64,000 nucleotides of DNA from Solanum dulcamara (taxonomy: Eukaryota; Streptophyta; Magnoliopsida; Solanales; Solanaceae): positions 57,680,023 through 57,744,022 of the forward strand of contig NC_077237.1 in NCBI RefSeq assembly GCF_947179165.1, read 5' to 3'. The position numbers were made by a program, and so were the translations under genes. Within the stretch, counting starts at the first letter, position 1; the number at the start of each line of letters is the position of its first letter. Shown piece after piece: positions 11,893 to 24,883 of the stretch. A model generated the notes under the pieces. The model saw nothing but the letters and a program-made list of their open reading frames with translations. It searched no databases and was not told the origin of the DNA.

Positions 11893-12861
11893 GATGGGTT
11901 TCAACCGGCATTGTGGTTTCACACTAGCCTTATGTCCTCCTTCTATAAAAATTATATGCATGCATAAAGCGGGGTTGATACCATGAAGATCAGCTATTTT
12001 CCATCTAATTGCCTTCTTGTGCCTTTTCCATTCTTCAAGTGCTACCATGTCCTGAACCTTTGACAAAGCAGATGAAAGAATTATAGGTAAGGTATTATTC
12101 ACTTCAAGAAAAACATACCTGAGATGTGCTGGCAATTGCTTCAACTCCAAGTTAGGAGCTTCTTCTAGAGATGGCTTCGGTGAAGGACCCAATTCTCTGT
12201 TCAAATGTTCCACATTCTTTTTCCACATGCTGATATTTGGCATATCAATCACACTAGCTAACTCTTTAGCTTCCATATCCTCTTCAATATCTTGATCTAT
12301 CACGACTTTTTCCAAAGGATCTTTTGCTAAAAGGCATTGAGCTAAGACTTTCTCATCGATGATGGTTATAGCAGACAACTCTTCATAGATTGCAGGTAAC
12401 TTCAATTAATGATATACATAGAACACCTCCACTTTGTCATGTGCTCTCATAGTCAATCTACCTACAGCCACATGAATAAGTGTACCATCTGTTGCTAAGA
12501 ACGGGCGCCCCAAGATAAATGGAACATTGGGGTCAGGCTCAAAATCTAATACAATAAAATCAATAAGAAAGATGAGGGATCCCACTTGAACTAACACATC
12601 TTCAATGATACCATCAGGTCTAGCTACAGAAGGATCAGCTAATTGAAATAAAATGGTGGTTCACTTAAGTTCTCCCAAACCTAATTTCTTAAGCATATAT
12701 CTAGGCACCAAGTTTATACTACTACCTAGATCACAAAGACCTCTTGCATTAATGTACGTACCAATAGTTACCTTTACCGTGAAACTACCTGGATCTTTTT
12801 GTTTAGCTGAAAGCTTAACTTTGTTTAAGATTCTTGAACAATACTCTTGAGTGAGTGCCAC
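11884..12861 (-). pseudogene. Aspartic protease and protease-RT linker, Athila-like
   Basis: Three adjacent minus-strand frames. 12661-12861 has the protease core GLCDLGSSINLVPRYMLKKLG, in which D-L-G-S-S is the flap/active-site block (canonical D[ST]G changed to DLG, normal for this clade). 12406-12597 has FILGRPFLATDGTLIHV, the typical protease C-terminal motif. 11884-12405 is the linker into RT, ending near CRLKPIMK. Frame breaks between them, near 12405 and 12650, show decay. The order gag-PR-RT fits Ty3/gypsy. Confidence 0.85.
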
Positions 12862-13370
12862 TATTTCAAATTCAGCTAAATTGCTCTTGTTGGCTACAAT
12901 ATCTTTGACAAACTTGGCGTATTTTGGGATTCCCTACAAAAAAACATAAATCAAAGGTAAATTAATTTGCGCTTGTTTCAGCAAGTCTATGAACTTCGCA
13001 AAGCATTCCTCTTCTTTATTCTTCTTAAACTTTTATGGGAAATGAGGAGGAGGTTTTATGTTTGGTTCCTCGATTAATTTTTATCCACTAGATTCACCTT
13101 CATACCCAACTTTCTCTTTACCTTTCACCTCTGTCGGTTTAACTTTGGGAGCCAATTCTGTGAGTGGAGTCCACTACGAGTACTTACAGTATTCACCTGT
13201 TTTGAGATTTGGGTCAGTGTTACCTAGTAAACCCCCTTGTTGGCGAGAAACTTGTACACTTGCTAATTGTCCAAGCTATTTTTCTAAATTTTGAGTGGCC
13301 AACTGATTTTGACGAACATTTACATCCAACTTACCTTGGTTCGTCATGATCTATTTCAACATGTCCTCTA
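12862..13370 (-). pseudogene. Gag-protease linker, degraded
   Basis: This stretch connects gag to protease in the Athila-like element. Translations are interrupted and rich in Pro/Lys. The plus-strand frame at 13058-13294 is antisense. No further domain is recognised. Confidence 0.5.
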
Positions 13371-14640
13371 CACTCATGCTTCTTGATTTTCCTGAGCTTT
13401 GATTACCTTGATTTTGGTTATTGTATCCTTGACCTTGATTGTTCTATTGTTGCCCACTTCCTTGTGGTCTGTATTGAGTCTACCCTTGTTGTTAGTTTTG
13501 CTGATTTCCACTCCATGAGAAGTTAGGATAATTTCTCTAATTTGAGTTGTAAGTATTACCATAATTAAGGTTGCCACCACCTCTAGGTGCATTACCCACA
13601 AAATTTACTGACTCCAGATTAGCTCCATAATATTTAGCCACATGTTCACTGCTTCCACATAACTCACACCACATGTGTTGTTGTTGAACCATGCTCACTA
13701 AAGCTTGCTGTTGTCCTTTTTCTAAAGTATTGAAATGTGTTGTCATTATATTTTGCATTGCTCCAATTTGTCCTGTCAATGCAGTTACTGTATCAACTTC
13801 TCACATACTTGCTTGTTTTTTAACCATAGATCTAGAACTTCCTCTATTCCACTCAGGGTTTCCCTGAGAGATGTGATTAAGCAAAGTATAAAGCTCATCA
13901 TAGGTTTTCTCTAATGCTTGTCCACCTACAGCAGAATCGAGAAGAATTTTGGTATTGGATTCCAACACTTTTATGAAGGTATTGACCAATACCTCATTAG
14001 CTTGGTGATGGTGAGGACAATTAATGAATAACGACTAAAACTTGTCCCAAGATTGGTACAAATTTTCTCTAGATTTTTGCTTAAATCTCAAAATTTTAGC
14101 CCTCAACTTAGCCGTCTTCCCTGGAGGAAAGAACTTGATAAGAAATTTGCGAGCAAATTATTCCATGAAGTGATTGAATTTAGTAGTTCCAACTTCAACC
14201 ACCTCTTAGCTTCCCCCAACAAATAAAAAGGAAACAATGTTAACCTCACATAGTCAGGAGATACCCCATTAGGTATATAAGTGGCGCTAATCTCCAAGAA
14301 GTTCTTGATGTGAACTTGAGGACCTTCATGAGGCAAACCTGTAAACTGCCCATTAGAGTGCAACAATTGCACCATGTTCTATTTCAATTCAAATCTTTCT
14401 CCAGCTGGCAGTTTTTGAATGCTAGAAGTGACATTCGCTGTGAGTGGGACTTCCACATCATATATTGTCCTAGATACCATCTCCATAGGGATATCTACTG
14501 GCACTTCATTAGTATCACCTAGATTTAACTATGGTACAGGATATAGAGAAGCTTATCTCCTTCTTTGCTAATGCAGAAACCTTTCAGGCTCAGCCAACGG
14601 CTCTACAATGTTCCCACTTCTATCTAGTGTGCCTTTTTGA
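13370..14640 (-). pseudogene. Gag, Athila-like
   Basis: The retrotransposon gag domain is best seen at 14103-14375: QFTGLPHEGPQVHIKNFLEI, IPNGVSPDYVRLTLFPF and LLGEAKRWLKLE. Upstream, 14380-14520 continues the frame before a stop at about 14376. Downstream, 13801-13989 and 13537-13779 hold the C-terminal half with a degenerate zinc knuckle (CELCGSSEHVAKYY; the last Cys is lost) followed by an Asn/Gly-rich tail. Several stops break it. Gag would form the particle around the element RNA; this copy cannot. Confidence 0.85.
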
Positions 14641-14735
14641 GTTCTCTTCCAAGAAATACAGCTAAGATCAAATTGTTAACACCACCACAAATCAAAAAAC
14701 TTGAAAAAGAAAACTATTGCCAAATTAAACAATGT

Positions 14736-14753
14736 TCCCTGCCAACGGCGCCA
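14736..14753 (-). other. Athila-like primer binding site (tRNA-Asp)
   Basis: The plus strand here reads TCCCTGCCAACGGCGCCA, close to the 3' end of plant tRNA-Asp including CCA. So on the minus strand it is a PBS for that tRNA, as is usual in Athila/Tat elements. It sets the minus orientation and places the 5' LTR to the right. Confidence 0.85.
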
Positions 14754-14757
14754 AAAA

Positions 14758-16143
14758 CTTATTGCGTTCAAACGCATACGCAAGTGCATGCGGTCTCAAA
14801 AGTAATATAGTGACTCTTTTTAAGAGCCGAATATCAAACCCACAGGGAAATGCAATTAGGTGTAATCAGTTTTTTGATGAATCAAATTATTCATGTGTGT
14901 TTCAAAGAGTTGAGTTCATTAATATCTAAAAAATAATTATTTCAAAAATAATGTGAGAACTTGATTTAATGGTATTGGATAAAATTTATCAATTTAAAGA
15001 AGAGTCCTTAGGTTTTAGCATTTATAGATTTCCAGTTTATATCCTTTAGTATGGTCTCCAATGGGTTTTCTATTACTGATTTACAAGGTTGATTTTACAA
15101 CTATAGTCTTCCAACCTCTAATTGCCTACTCTTGTTGACAGCTTAACTACATCGTTACTATCATCCTGTTTAGTAACCAAACATGGTGTATAGATATGTG
15201 AGATATCCATTCCACACATAAATCATCCTAGGCAATTCTAGGACGAACATTCTCCTTATATTCTAGTGTTCTATCCCCTTTCCATCTTCCGAGTTTCAGG
15301 TGGACAATGAATTTGTTCTAATGGTGATCAAGCATTAAAACAATAAAATCAAGAATATAAGAGTAATCATATGTAAAACCCATTTTCAACTAAAGAACAA
15401 GGGTATTTAGCCACTCATAGTTTGTGACATACTTACATGAATCATTTTTAACATAAAGATCGAATTCAAAATGAAAAGAAAGGAGAAAATAGCACTTAAG
15501 TTAGGGTTTCCTTCGTCCTCTCCAGCTCTCCTCCGACAATCTGAAGTGCTCCTTAGTAAAATATATAAAGGTGCTATTTATAGGATCAAAAAATATGAAA
15601 TTAAAGTAAATGCACTGAAGTCCGTGATGTGGACTTACTTTATTTCAATACAAAATTTTATTTCCCGCGTTGGGTGAAATTTTATTTTATATAGAGCCAG
15701 GTCCACGTGATCGCCCTCACTAAACCAACTTGAATCTGAACGACGTCGCGGACCTAGTGCGGACCTTACTGTCTTGACTAATAATTTCCAAGTATGAATA
15801 TTTTCTATCCATTGCCAAGTCCATGATGAGGACCTGACGCATACTATACTGGTTCACGAAATAAATTCCAAAAGTTGGTATTAAATCTCATGGGCCAAAC
15901 GCACGACACAGGCCTACTTTGTTGAAAGGTATTTTCTTCACCTTTTGTTCCCAACTTCTCCTTTGATCTCCACTTTCAATGCAATCATGCTTTGAATGTC
16001 CAATCTTACTCAATTATATTTGAAAATGTCTAATCATGCTGGTTGGTTATAATAATACAAAATATGAAAAATATGAACTAAACTCTAGGAATTTATTCTC
16101 AATTTGACTAATGATTTATGGGTTTTAGTTGCTATTAGGCACA
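14758..16143 (-). mobile_element. Athila-like 5' LTR, about 1.4 kb
   Basis: This is the sequence right of the tRNA-Asp PBS. Its right border is set by the start of outer element B's gag (about 16144). The plus strand ends GGCACA at 16138-16143, which would give TGTGCC as the LTR start on the minus strand. The left border, about 14757-14770, is uncertain. I could not find a matching 3' LTR on the left, so the element is truncated there. The 15471-15677 frame is not supported as a gene. Confidence 0.6.
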
Positions 16144-16149
16144 TAAATG

Positions 16150-16850
16150 TAACCAAGATCATCTAGTCGGACTGAATGTGAGCTACCAGTGTGGTAAGCC
16201 AGGTCATCATTCTAAGGAATTCAAGGTAAAAGATGCTCGTCCTCAAGGCCATGTTACTCAAGGTGCCCAAGTGCAACCAAAGGATGGTCAACACAATAAT
16301 AGGATCTATGCTCTTCATGGTAGGCAAGAGGTATAGGAGACTCTCGATGTTGTTACTGGTATGTTATGGGTTTTAAACTATGATTTTATACTTTGATTGA
16401 TCCAGGTGGAAACTTGTATTTTGTTTCCCTTTATATGTCCATGAGATTTAATGTTAGTCCCGAGACATTGTTAGAGACTTTCTCCATTTATACTCCCGTA
16501 GATGAGTCGATTGTGGCTAAAAGAGTCTATAGAAGTTGTCCAATTATGATATTCCATAGAGTTACCCTATGTAATCTAGTTGAGTTTGAGATGACCGATT
16601 TTGTTGTTATCCTTGGTATGGATTGTCTATATGCATGCTTCTATTGATTGTAGACCCCAAGTGGTTAAGTTCCAATTCCCAAATGAGCCATTCCTATAAT
16701 GGAAGGGTAGTAATTCTCTGTTCAAAGGTCAATTTATTTCATGTCTTAAATCTCGGAAAATGATTTCCAAGGGTTGTATTTTCATTCTTGTAAGGGTTAA
16801 GGATGAGAATTCTTAAGCCCCTATCCTAGAGATGGTACTGTAAATAAATT
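16150..16850 (+). pseudogene. Gag zinc knuckle and protease, outer element B
   Basis: The first recognisable piece is the gag end with SYQCGKPGHHSKEF, a CCHC knuckle that has lost its first Cys (Ser) and last Cys (Phe). Then come IYALHGRQEV, a stop, and the protease frame 16393-16647. That frame has LIDPGGNLYFVS (active-site DPGA altered to DPGG), FNVSPETLLETF and VVILGMDCLYA. Frame changes near 16340-16390 and stops after 16650 inactivate it. Everything 5' of the knuckle, including the 5' LTR, is missing, with the Athila-like LTR lying at the break. Confidence 0.85.
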
Positions 16851-18180
16851 TTTGGATGTGTTTCCCGATGATCTACCCGATATTCCTCCCGAAAGGGAAA
16901 TTGACTTTGGTATAGATTTTCTTTTGGGTACTCAACCTATTTCTATTCCCCTTTACCGAATAGACTCGGCGTAATTAAAAGAGTTAAAGGATCAATTAAA
17001 AGACTTGTTAGACAAAGGTTTCATTACACCAAGTATATCCCCATGAGGTGCTCCTATTTTGTTTGTTAGGAAAAAAGATGGTTCATTACATATGTGCATT
17101 GATTACCAACAATTGAATAAAGTGACCATCAAGAATAAATATATAATCCCGAGGATAGATGACTTGTTTGATTAATTGCAAGGGGAAAGTTACTTCTCTA
17201 AGATAGATTTTCATTTCGTCTATCACCAATTGAGAATAAGTGAGTGTGACATTCCCAAAACGGCATTTCAGATAAGGTATGGCCATTATGAATTCCTATT
17301 TTTGTCGTTTGGTTTGAACAATGCTCCCGCGACTTTCATGGACTTAATGAATAGGGTGTTCAAGCAATATTTAGACATATTTGTTATTGTATTCATTGAT
17401 GACATTTTGGTTTACTCTCGGAATGAGGAGGAGCATACTAATCACTTGAGGATCATGTTGCAAACTCTAAGAGACAAGAAACTATTTGAAAAGATCAACA
17501 AATATGAGTTTTGGTTAGGGGAGGTGGCTTTCATTGGTCACATTGTGTCTGGTGAAGGGATTATGGTTGATCCTAAGAAAATTGAGGCGGTTAAGAATTG
17601 GCCTAGACCATTATCTCCTTCGGATATTAGGAGTTGCTTGGGCCTAGCCAGATACTATAGGAGATTTGTGAAAGGATTTTCATCGATCTCATCACCTTTG
17701 ACCAAGTTGACTCAAAAGAAGGTGAAGTTCCAATGGTCAAAAGCATATGAAAAGAGTTTTCAAGAGTTAAAGAATCGTCTCACTACCGCTCCTATCTTGA
17801 CCTTGCCTGAAGGGTCCGATGGTTTTGTAGTATATTATGATGCTTTAAGGGTTGGTCTTGGTTATGTATTGATGCAACATGGTAAGGTGATAGCCAATGC
17901 TTCTAGGCAACTTAAGGTGCTTGAATGAAATTATCCAACCCATGATCTTGAACTAGCGGTGGTTGTGTTTGCTTTGAATATTTAGAGACACTATCTTTAT
18001 GGTGTCCATGTGGATGTGTTCACCAACCATAAGAGTATATAATACATGTTTAAGAAAAAAGACTTGAACCTTCGGGAAAAGAGATGGCTTGAATTGTTGA
18101 AAGCCTATGACATTAGTGTGTGGTACCATCTAGGTAAAGCCAATGTTGATGTCGATGCACTAAGTAGATTGTCCATGAGT
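16850..18180 (+). pseudogene. Reverse transcriptase and RNase H, outer element B
   Basis: From about 16850 the frame reads the RT lead-in ([17 protein letters not shown]) with stops near 16973, 17044 and 17174. From 17176 to 17928 it is open for 250 codons and contains [31 protein letters not shown], the catalytic motif [11 protein letters not shown] (both Asp intact), and the thumb. The RNase H start ([20 protein letters not shown]) has the first catalytic Asp. A stop at 17926, one at 17983 and one near 18040 break RNase H, which continues to ALSRLS near 18170. This is the best-preserved enzyme piece in the window but is not expressible as one protein. Confidence 0.92.
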
Positions 18181-18330
18181 AGTGTTGCACATGTTGAGGA
18201 AGATAAGAGAGAATTGGTCAAAGATGTTTATACATTGGCATATTTAGGTGTGCGTTTGGTAGATTATAATAGAATACATTGGCACATTTGGAGGTATTCT
18301 TGTATATAATTATTTGGAATCTCTGTTTTA

Positions 18331-19587
18331 GTGGATGTTATGTATAACCAAGACCATGACCCTATTTTGGTTAAGTTAAAGAAGTCAGTTCAAGAAAAAG
18401 CCATTGCCGCTTTCTCTCAATGGAGGGATGGGGTGCTACGTTACCAAGTCTGGTTGTGTGTACCTAATGTTGATGGATTAAGAGAGGTTATGTTAAATGA
18501 GGCTCATAGTTCCCAATATTTTATTCATCCAGGTTCTACCAAGAGGTATCGTTATTTGAGGGAAGTGTATTGGTGGAATGTCATGAAGAAAGACATAGCG
18601 AAATTTATAGTTAAGTGACCAAATTTCCAATTAGTTAAAGTTGGGCATCAAAGACTAGGAGGTTTATCCCAAGATATTGAAATTCCTACTTGAAAATGGG
18701 AGGATGTAAATATGGATTTTTTAATAGGTTTGCCTTGAACTAAGAAGCAATATGATTCCATTTGGGTCATTGTAGATTGTATGACCAAGTCAGCTCATTT
18801 TCTACCAGCTAAGACTTCATATGGTGCCGAAGATTATACAAAGGTGAGTGTTTGTGAGTTGGTAATACTTCATGGTGTTCCCTTGTTCATTATATCATAT
18901 GGAGGTACACAATTCACTTTGTACTTTTGGAAGTCATTTCAAAAGGTTCTGGGTACAAAGGTAAAGTTAAGTATTGTTTTCCATCCTCAAACCAAAGGTC
19001 AAGCTGAAAGAACGATCCAAACTTTAGAGGATATGTTAAGGGTGTGTGTTATTGATTTTAAAGGAAGTTGGGATGAAAATTTCCATTAATTGAGTTTACC
19101 TATAATAATAGTTATCACTCTAGCATCTAAATGGCCCCTTTTAAAGCATTGTATGGGAGGAGATGTAGATCCCCGGTGGGATGGTTTGAAGTATGTGAGA
19201 TGGCCTTGATTGGTCCAGATTTGGTAATAGATTCTATGGAGAAGGTAAGACTCATAATAGAGAGGTTGAAGATGGCTCAAAGTCGTCAAAAGTCCTATTT
19301 CGATGTTAGGAAAAAAGAGCTTGAATTTGAGGTGGATGATTGGGTCTATTTGAAAGTTTCACCCATGAAGGGTGTAATGCATTTTGGAAAGAAAAGGAAA
19401 TTGAGTCCTACGTAAGTTGGATCTTATAACGTATTGAGAAGTGTTGGCAAGGTGTCTTATGAGTTAGATTTGCCACTTGAGTTAGATATGGTCCACCCGG
19501 TATTTCATGTGTCTATGTTGAGGAAGTTTATGGGTGATCCAAACTCTATTGTGCCAATGAAAGATGTAAGTGTTGAGGGGAATTTGA
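18331..19587 (+). pseudogene. Integrase, outer element B, interrupted by E2
   Basis: 18331-18618 holds the HHCC domain (HPGSTKRYRYLREVYWWNV). Its CxxC pair is destroyed: the first Cys is a stop at 18616 and the second is Phe. The DDE core follows: first Asp in VNMDFLIGLP, second in ISYGGTQFT where the usual SDRGTQF Asp is Tyr, and Glu in GQAERTIQTLEDML. 19131-19679 carries the C-terminal domain (ALYGRRCRSPVGWFEV, VHPVFHVSMLRKFMG). At 19588 E2 is inserted; the frame resumes at 30629. Stops at 18693, 18737 and 19087 and the D-to-Y change make it inactive. Confidence 0.92.
19583..19587. repeat. E2 target-site duplication, left copy
   Basis: TTTGA directly precedes the LTR start TGTTAC. The second copy is at 30624-30628 after GTCGTGACA. 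Removing E2 and one copy restores outer element B's reading frame. Confidence 0.97.
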
Positions 19588-20119
19588 TGTTACACCCCAC
19601 GCTTTTAAAACTCGGAATGTCTCATAAGTTCCTTGGACATTACCATGTGATCCAGATATGCTACGACACTATCAAATGACTCTTAAGGAAGGGAGAATGG
19701 GATACCCCATAGTAGAGAAGGTTGGAGATGGAGTCATAAGAATCCAGAAGGAATTGGAGGCCAAGTAATGAGTCATAGGATCCTATTTACCTACGTAAGT
19801 TATTAATGTAAAATTCTTATACACTTGAGCTATTGGAGGACATACCAAGCCTGCGTAGCACGGATTACATAGGCTCTTAAAATAAAGCGAGATGACGAAC
19901 CTACGAGAGGGAGCAAAAACTAGTTTCCGAACTTACAAAAGTGAAGCAAGAAGGTGACAACCAAGAAACTCAAGCAAGAAGGTGACAAGAAGGCACCTCA
20001 AGCAAGCAGGTGACTCACCTGCCTACTTGGGGGGTGGACCCCGCTGCCACGTGGTGGCGTGTGATAGGCCGCATAAACCTAGGTGGCGTCCTAGGGGGAT
20101 GCCACATGTCACCCTCTAA

Positions 20120-20157
<38 letters not shown>

Positions 20158-23042
20158 TATGTGATGTATAACTTCAGTTCTTACTCCAAAACTCCAGAAG
20201 CAAACAAAGGAAACCAAAAACCCTAAACTAGAGAGAAAAAAAGGGAGGCCAAGGGGAAAGAAATAGGTAAGTACCGATTTTGCTCCGTAAATTAATTATC
20301 TAGAGTATACCATGATGATATGTAGGTATTATTAGTATAAAATAATGGTTTGGTGCAGAAAAAATCAGACAGCAAGCAGCCACGGCGTTCAAGTCGCACT
20401 AGAAAAGTTCCGAGGCACAATTTTGGCTAGTTTTGGCCAATTTCGGGTAAGGTAAGGATTCTCCTTTAAATTTGTACTTTATGGTGTTGTTATAGAGTAT
20501 ATTATACACCTTTTAGGCTTCTGAAAGTGTAATAAAGTTGTGGAAATATTCGACATTCGAAATAAACTAAATTGGAGTCGCTATAGTTGAATTGTCGTCA
20601 AAATAAAGTATTGTTCTTGTGAGGTGATGCTGAAGGGGTGTGTATTGTTGTTGCAGGGTATAAATATGTTCTAAATTAGGTGGGGGAGTTTCTGGTTGCA
20701 GCCACACGACCCCCCCCCCCCACTTCATACGGTTAAAGGTTTTGCAAAATGGAAACTAGAAACCCTATTTTGATATCGTATTTTTGAGCGAGTCGTTTCG
20801 AGTTTATGTTGTATATTGTTGGTGTGAATTGCATAAACATATGTTGCAGGTTGTTTTTTTTGGTTGGCTGTAGTGTTTAGGGATCTAATTGGAAATTTGG
20901 ATAGGGCACATTATAGGGGAGGTGCTGTCCAATTTTTGTTAACGCCTTAATTAATTAAAGAACTAGTCGAGGAAACGAACAAGGAAATAGATTCCATAAA
21001 TACTAAGGTGCAACCTAAGATGCTGGAAAGTCAAGAGTGGTTGATATTCGTATTACTTCTAGGATGAATAGGTTCAAAGAACGACGAGGCGAACGTGACA
21101 AAGAGTGACTCGTACGAGGTATGTGAAGCTTTCCTTTGGTGTGTTTTGGAATAAGTACGTAGAGCTATTTTTCTTTTCTTTTGGCATGTCTTAGATGTAA
21201 GTTATGAATGATATGTATGTGATATTTGGGACTCAATCCATTCGTAAAGCCCTGAATATAAGTCAAAACTCTCATTTACTTTTGATGTTAGAACTCCTGC
21301 AATAGCTGAGTCATTGCCTTTAAGTCTTCTATGTGATGAAAACTAGTACATGTAAAGCCTACCTCTTCTTTCCTTTGGAATGTCTTAATTTTAAGTGAAA
21401 TTATATATGATATAGGTTTAGAGGAAATTCCAATTATGAGCTCTGAGTATAACTCGTGACTTGTAGTCACTTCTGACCATTAAAAGTCTGAAAGTAGTTA
21501 AACTATTATTCTCGAGCCTGCTATATAGTGAATAGTAAGTGGAGATACAAGCTCCTTTTCTTGAAGGCTCTAAAACGATCAATGTCTCTGATTGCATAAT
21601 TGTGTCTCTAATTGCATAAACCATGTTTCTGATTGCATAAGCTATGTGGCATTGTCTTGATGCATGTCTGTGATTCTTGAGGCCCCAATTGATGTAACCC
21701 CTAATGACATCTAAAGGGCACTTCGGATAAGTACCTTCCTGGTCTTCAGGTGACGATTCACTTGAGTGTTTCATTGAGTCTCAGAGGGTGACTTAGTTGC
21801 ATATAGTTTCTCATTACTCTACTCATGTATGTTGTAACTCTTCTTTTTTCGCGTCCCACGATGGGCCGGATATTATGTCGGGCGAAGCTTTACTACTTCT
21901 TTCACCACATCCAGAGCCAGATGTGTACAGTTCCACGAACGAGGAGACGATTCCGTATGTGAGGTGTGATATATGTTATATGTTATGATGATACGATTAT
22001 TCACTGAGTCCCGGCCGGCTGTAATATGATAGTATATGTGGTGAAGTAAGGAAGAAACACCGAGTCCCTCCTTAGAGGGCCGAGTATGGTATATATATTA
22101 TGATGGTACGCAATAGACGTACACCACGCCATTCACGGAGTCCCTCACTAAAGGGGCCGGATACTTTATGAAGGCATGCATATGAGATTAGAGTGATACA
22201 TGTGTGACCCCGAGCCCGTAGTAAACCGGATGTAATACGATGACATACATGATAAGATTATACCGTGTACAAGGATATGATACCGTATAGGATGATATGA
22301 TGAAATGAAATGCGTGATGATACGATGAAATGTGAATATGAGGAAATGATTATGACACCGAGTTCACTAGCAGGCTGGGCATAGCATATGATGATGTGTA
22401 TGATTACGTATCCTAAGGTGCAGGTACAATTATTTGTTAATTGTTATACTTGTCCCCTGCATCCCTACTTCAGTTATGGTCTCAGTTATGTGTTGTTATG
22501 CTTTATTTACTCAGTACATATATCGTACTAACCCTCCATACTCCGGGGGGTGCATTTCATGCCTGCAGGTACAGATGCTTATTTTGGAGATCCATCAGCT
22601 TAGGAGTTTCTCTCAGCCATGTCGGCAGTGCTTCACTATTCTGGAGCCTAATTTTTGATACTGGTCACTTAATGTATATATTTGTACATTCAGGGGTACG
22701 GCGGGGCCTTGTCCCGCCATATGTTGTTGTCACTATTCTTAAAGGTATGTAGACATATGAATGTAGGATGTTTGTGAGTTTATTTCGATTGTGCCTATAT
22801 GGCATTTTGTGAATATTGTTATGTTACAGCAGCCTGGTCAGCTTGCATGCCCTTATGGGTTATGAGACGAGTGAAAGAGGCCACACGCACACGAAAAAAA
22901 AAAGTTTTATCTCATTGGGGTTTTTTTTAATTTTGTGAGAGGTATCACCTTGTTCATAGTTCAATATAGGTACAACTGATAGGTAGGTATACAGGGGTCC
23001 AGGTCGGACCCCAGTCGCGGCCTACAGGATTGGGTTGTGACA
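19588..23042 (+). mobile_element. E2 5' LTR, 3455 bp
   Basis: It starts TGTTACACCCC and ends GGGTTGTGACA. It pairs with 27181-30623. By hand count the first ~205 bases differ from the partner at about 9% of positions, while 21780-23042 differs at about 1% or less. A TA/TG microsatellite lies at 20118-20157 and a C-run at 20710-20721. Small frames such as 21418-21774 and 22441-22752 recur in the other LTR and are not genes. Confidence 0.97.
20118..20157. repeat. (TA)n(TG)n microsatellite
   Basis: About ten TA units run into about nine TG units inside the E2 5' LTR. The partner LTR has a much shorter tract near 27758-27775. Confidence 0.95.
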
Positions 23043-24883
23043 GAAGTAGTATTAGAACAGTTCATCCTCAAAGTGTCTGTAGACCATGTCTAGTAGAGTC
23101 TTAGTTATCGATGTGTTGCACGCCACATCTATAAACAGGAAGCTACAGGGCATTTAGGATGTTACTTTTCTTTCACATCTCAGATCGTGCTATAGATTCG
23201 AGTTATAGGAAAATTCCTTATACTAACATTGGATCTTAACAGAAGGACGATACCAATAAAATGAGGTAATTGACGACATGGGACATTACGAAGCACGCAG
23301 GTAAGTAAAGTAAAGGCACAGAAGATATCCGTTGGGTAAGATAATGAACTAATATTGAAATGTAAAGTTGAAACCTGAAAGTTAGGCAAACAGGAAGTGC
23401 AACAGATGCAGTTTGAAGTTGGACATACGAGGTAAGTCCAGTATTTTTATAATATTGTTAATATTGAAAGCCCTGTGTGGCTGCGGTGTAAGATGATGTT
23501 GAAAGCCCTGAGCGGCTGTGATAGGATATGAATATATATATGTGTGTTTGCCTTGTGAGGCATTGTTGGTATTTTCTGCGTGCAGGTTGTGGGATAGTAA
23601 GAAGTGTAGAGGAAACTCTACCGAAATTTTCCAAGGACAAGAAAAGGAAATGAAACATAGACTTTTAGTATGCCTTAAAAATTGATATCAAGTACCCCTA
23701 TTATGTTTAACTAAAGCTGTAAGAGATACTCTTCATGTCATCGATGAGGGACACCCTCTTTACTTGGGGATGTTTAAATATGAATTGAACAGTGTGATAC
23801 GAGTATGCAGGGATAAAGTGGGACCAATAGTAAGGCGCACTTAGTATGCGTTGACTAAGTTAAAAGCCTGCGTTGAGAACACAGTAAAAGCATGGAGCTC
23901 AAGATACAAAAAAAATGACGTGTGTACACAACGTCACCCCAAAAATGGTGGAACCCTTAAGGGACGAGGATGGAAAACTTAAGGAATAAATGGCGCAACT
24001 TCTATTCGTCCCAAGAAACAAGGGATATAGGTTGGGAAAGCCACTACTCCAAGAGAATCTTCGACAATGAATATCGAAATACAAATGTGGCCTAGTTAAA
24101 AGGAAATTTAGAACGGATACAAGGGTATATCAACTTTTATAAGGATAAGTAGAATGTGGCCTTGGGCAAGTTATTTCATGGGTCCCATTACTCAAGTACA
24201 GAGTAATAGATGAGATGTCGCACTATGTATGAAAAGGTTCTCGTCGTTTCATAATTTAGCCAAGATTTCATACGCAGATAACCAGGTTGTAAAAAAAAAT
24301 ACAAGAAGACGGTGACCTAATGCAGTACCACGTAAATTGGAGAAAGATATTGGGCAAAATCGAGACTGGACATAGAGACATAAAGCAAGGTACAGGCAGA
24401 TGAAAGTATGAGTACCCTCTAAAGGGGGGAAGTTAATGAGAAAATGGCAAAAGTAGGAGAAGGCAATTGATATGGCAATATATTTGAGATGGACTTCTAA
24501 ACTTTAATAAAATATTTTTCCGAACCAAGTTAGAAAGGTCCGGAAGCCACCAATAATTGGATGGAAACTAGAACAGCGTTAATAAGGTTGTGATGAGACC
24601 TTGAACAACATAACACTAGAAGGCGGCGGCGTATAAAAACAAAAAGGTGTAGCCATGAAAGGATATCGACCAACTCAAGAGACATTACGAAGGATAATGA
24701 CAGCCTGCTAGACCAAAATGACCAAAAAGGGACATGGTCGTGGTGGAACTAAAGATCTACCCCTATGCCAGTTGCAACATAACAGAGGGAAGGACAAGGC
24801 GAAACATAAAGACTCGCGAGACAATGCTGAGGTAAATTTGGAGCTAAGTTAAGTGCCCCGCACATTATGGCAAGGGTTACAAT

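Noticed and set aside
16150..19587. Endogenous pararetrovirus instead of retrotransposon
   Set aside because: Integrase with DDE blocks, a chromodomain, an LTR with polypurine tract and the gag-PR-RT-RH-IN order fit a Ty3/gypsy chromovirus; no movement or coat protein motif was seen.
22434..22752. Overlapping 74- and 103-codon frames, repeated at 30015-30333
   Set aside because: They are nearly identical because they lie in the two LTRs of E2. No domain, no gene context; conservation is explained by the LTR pair.
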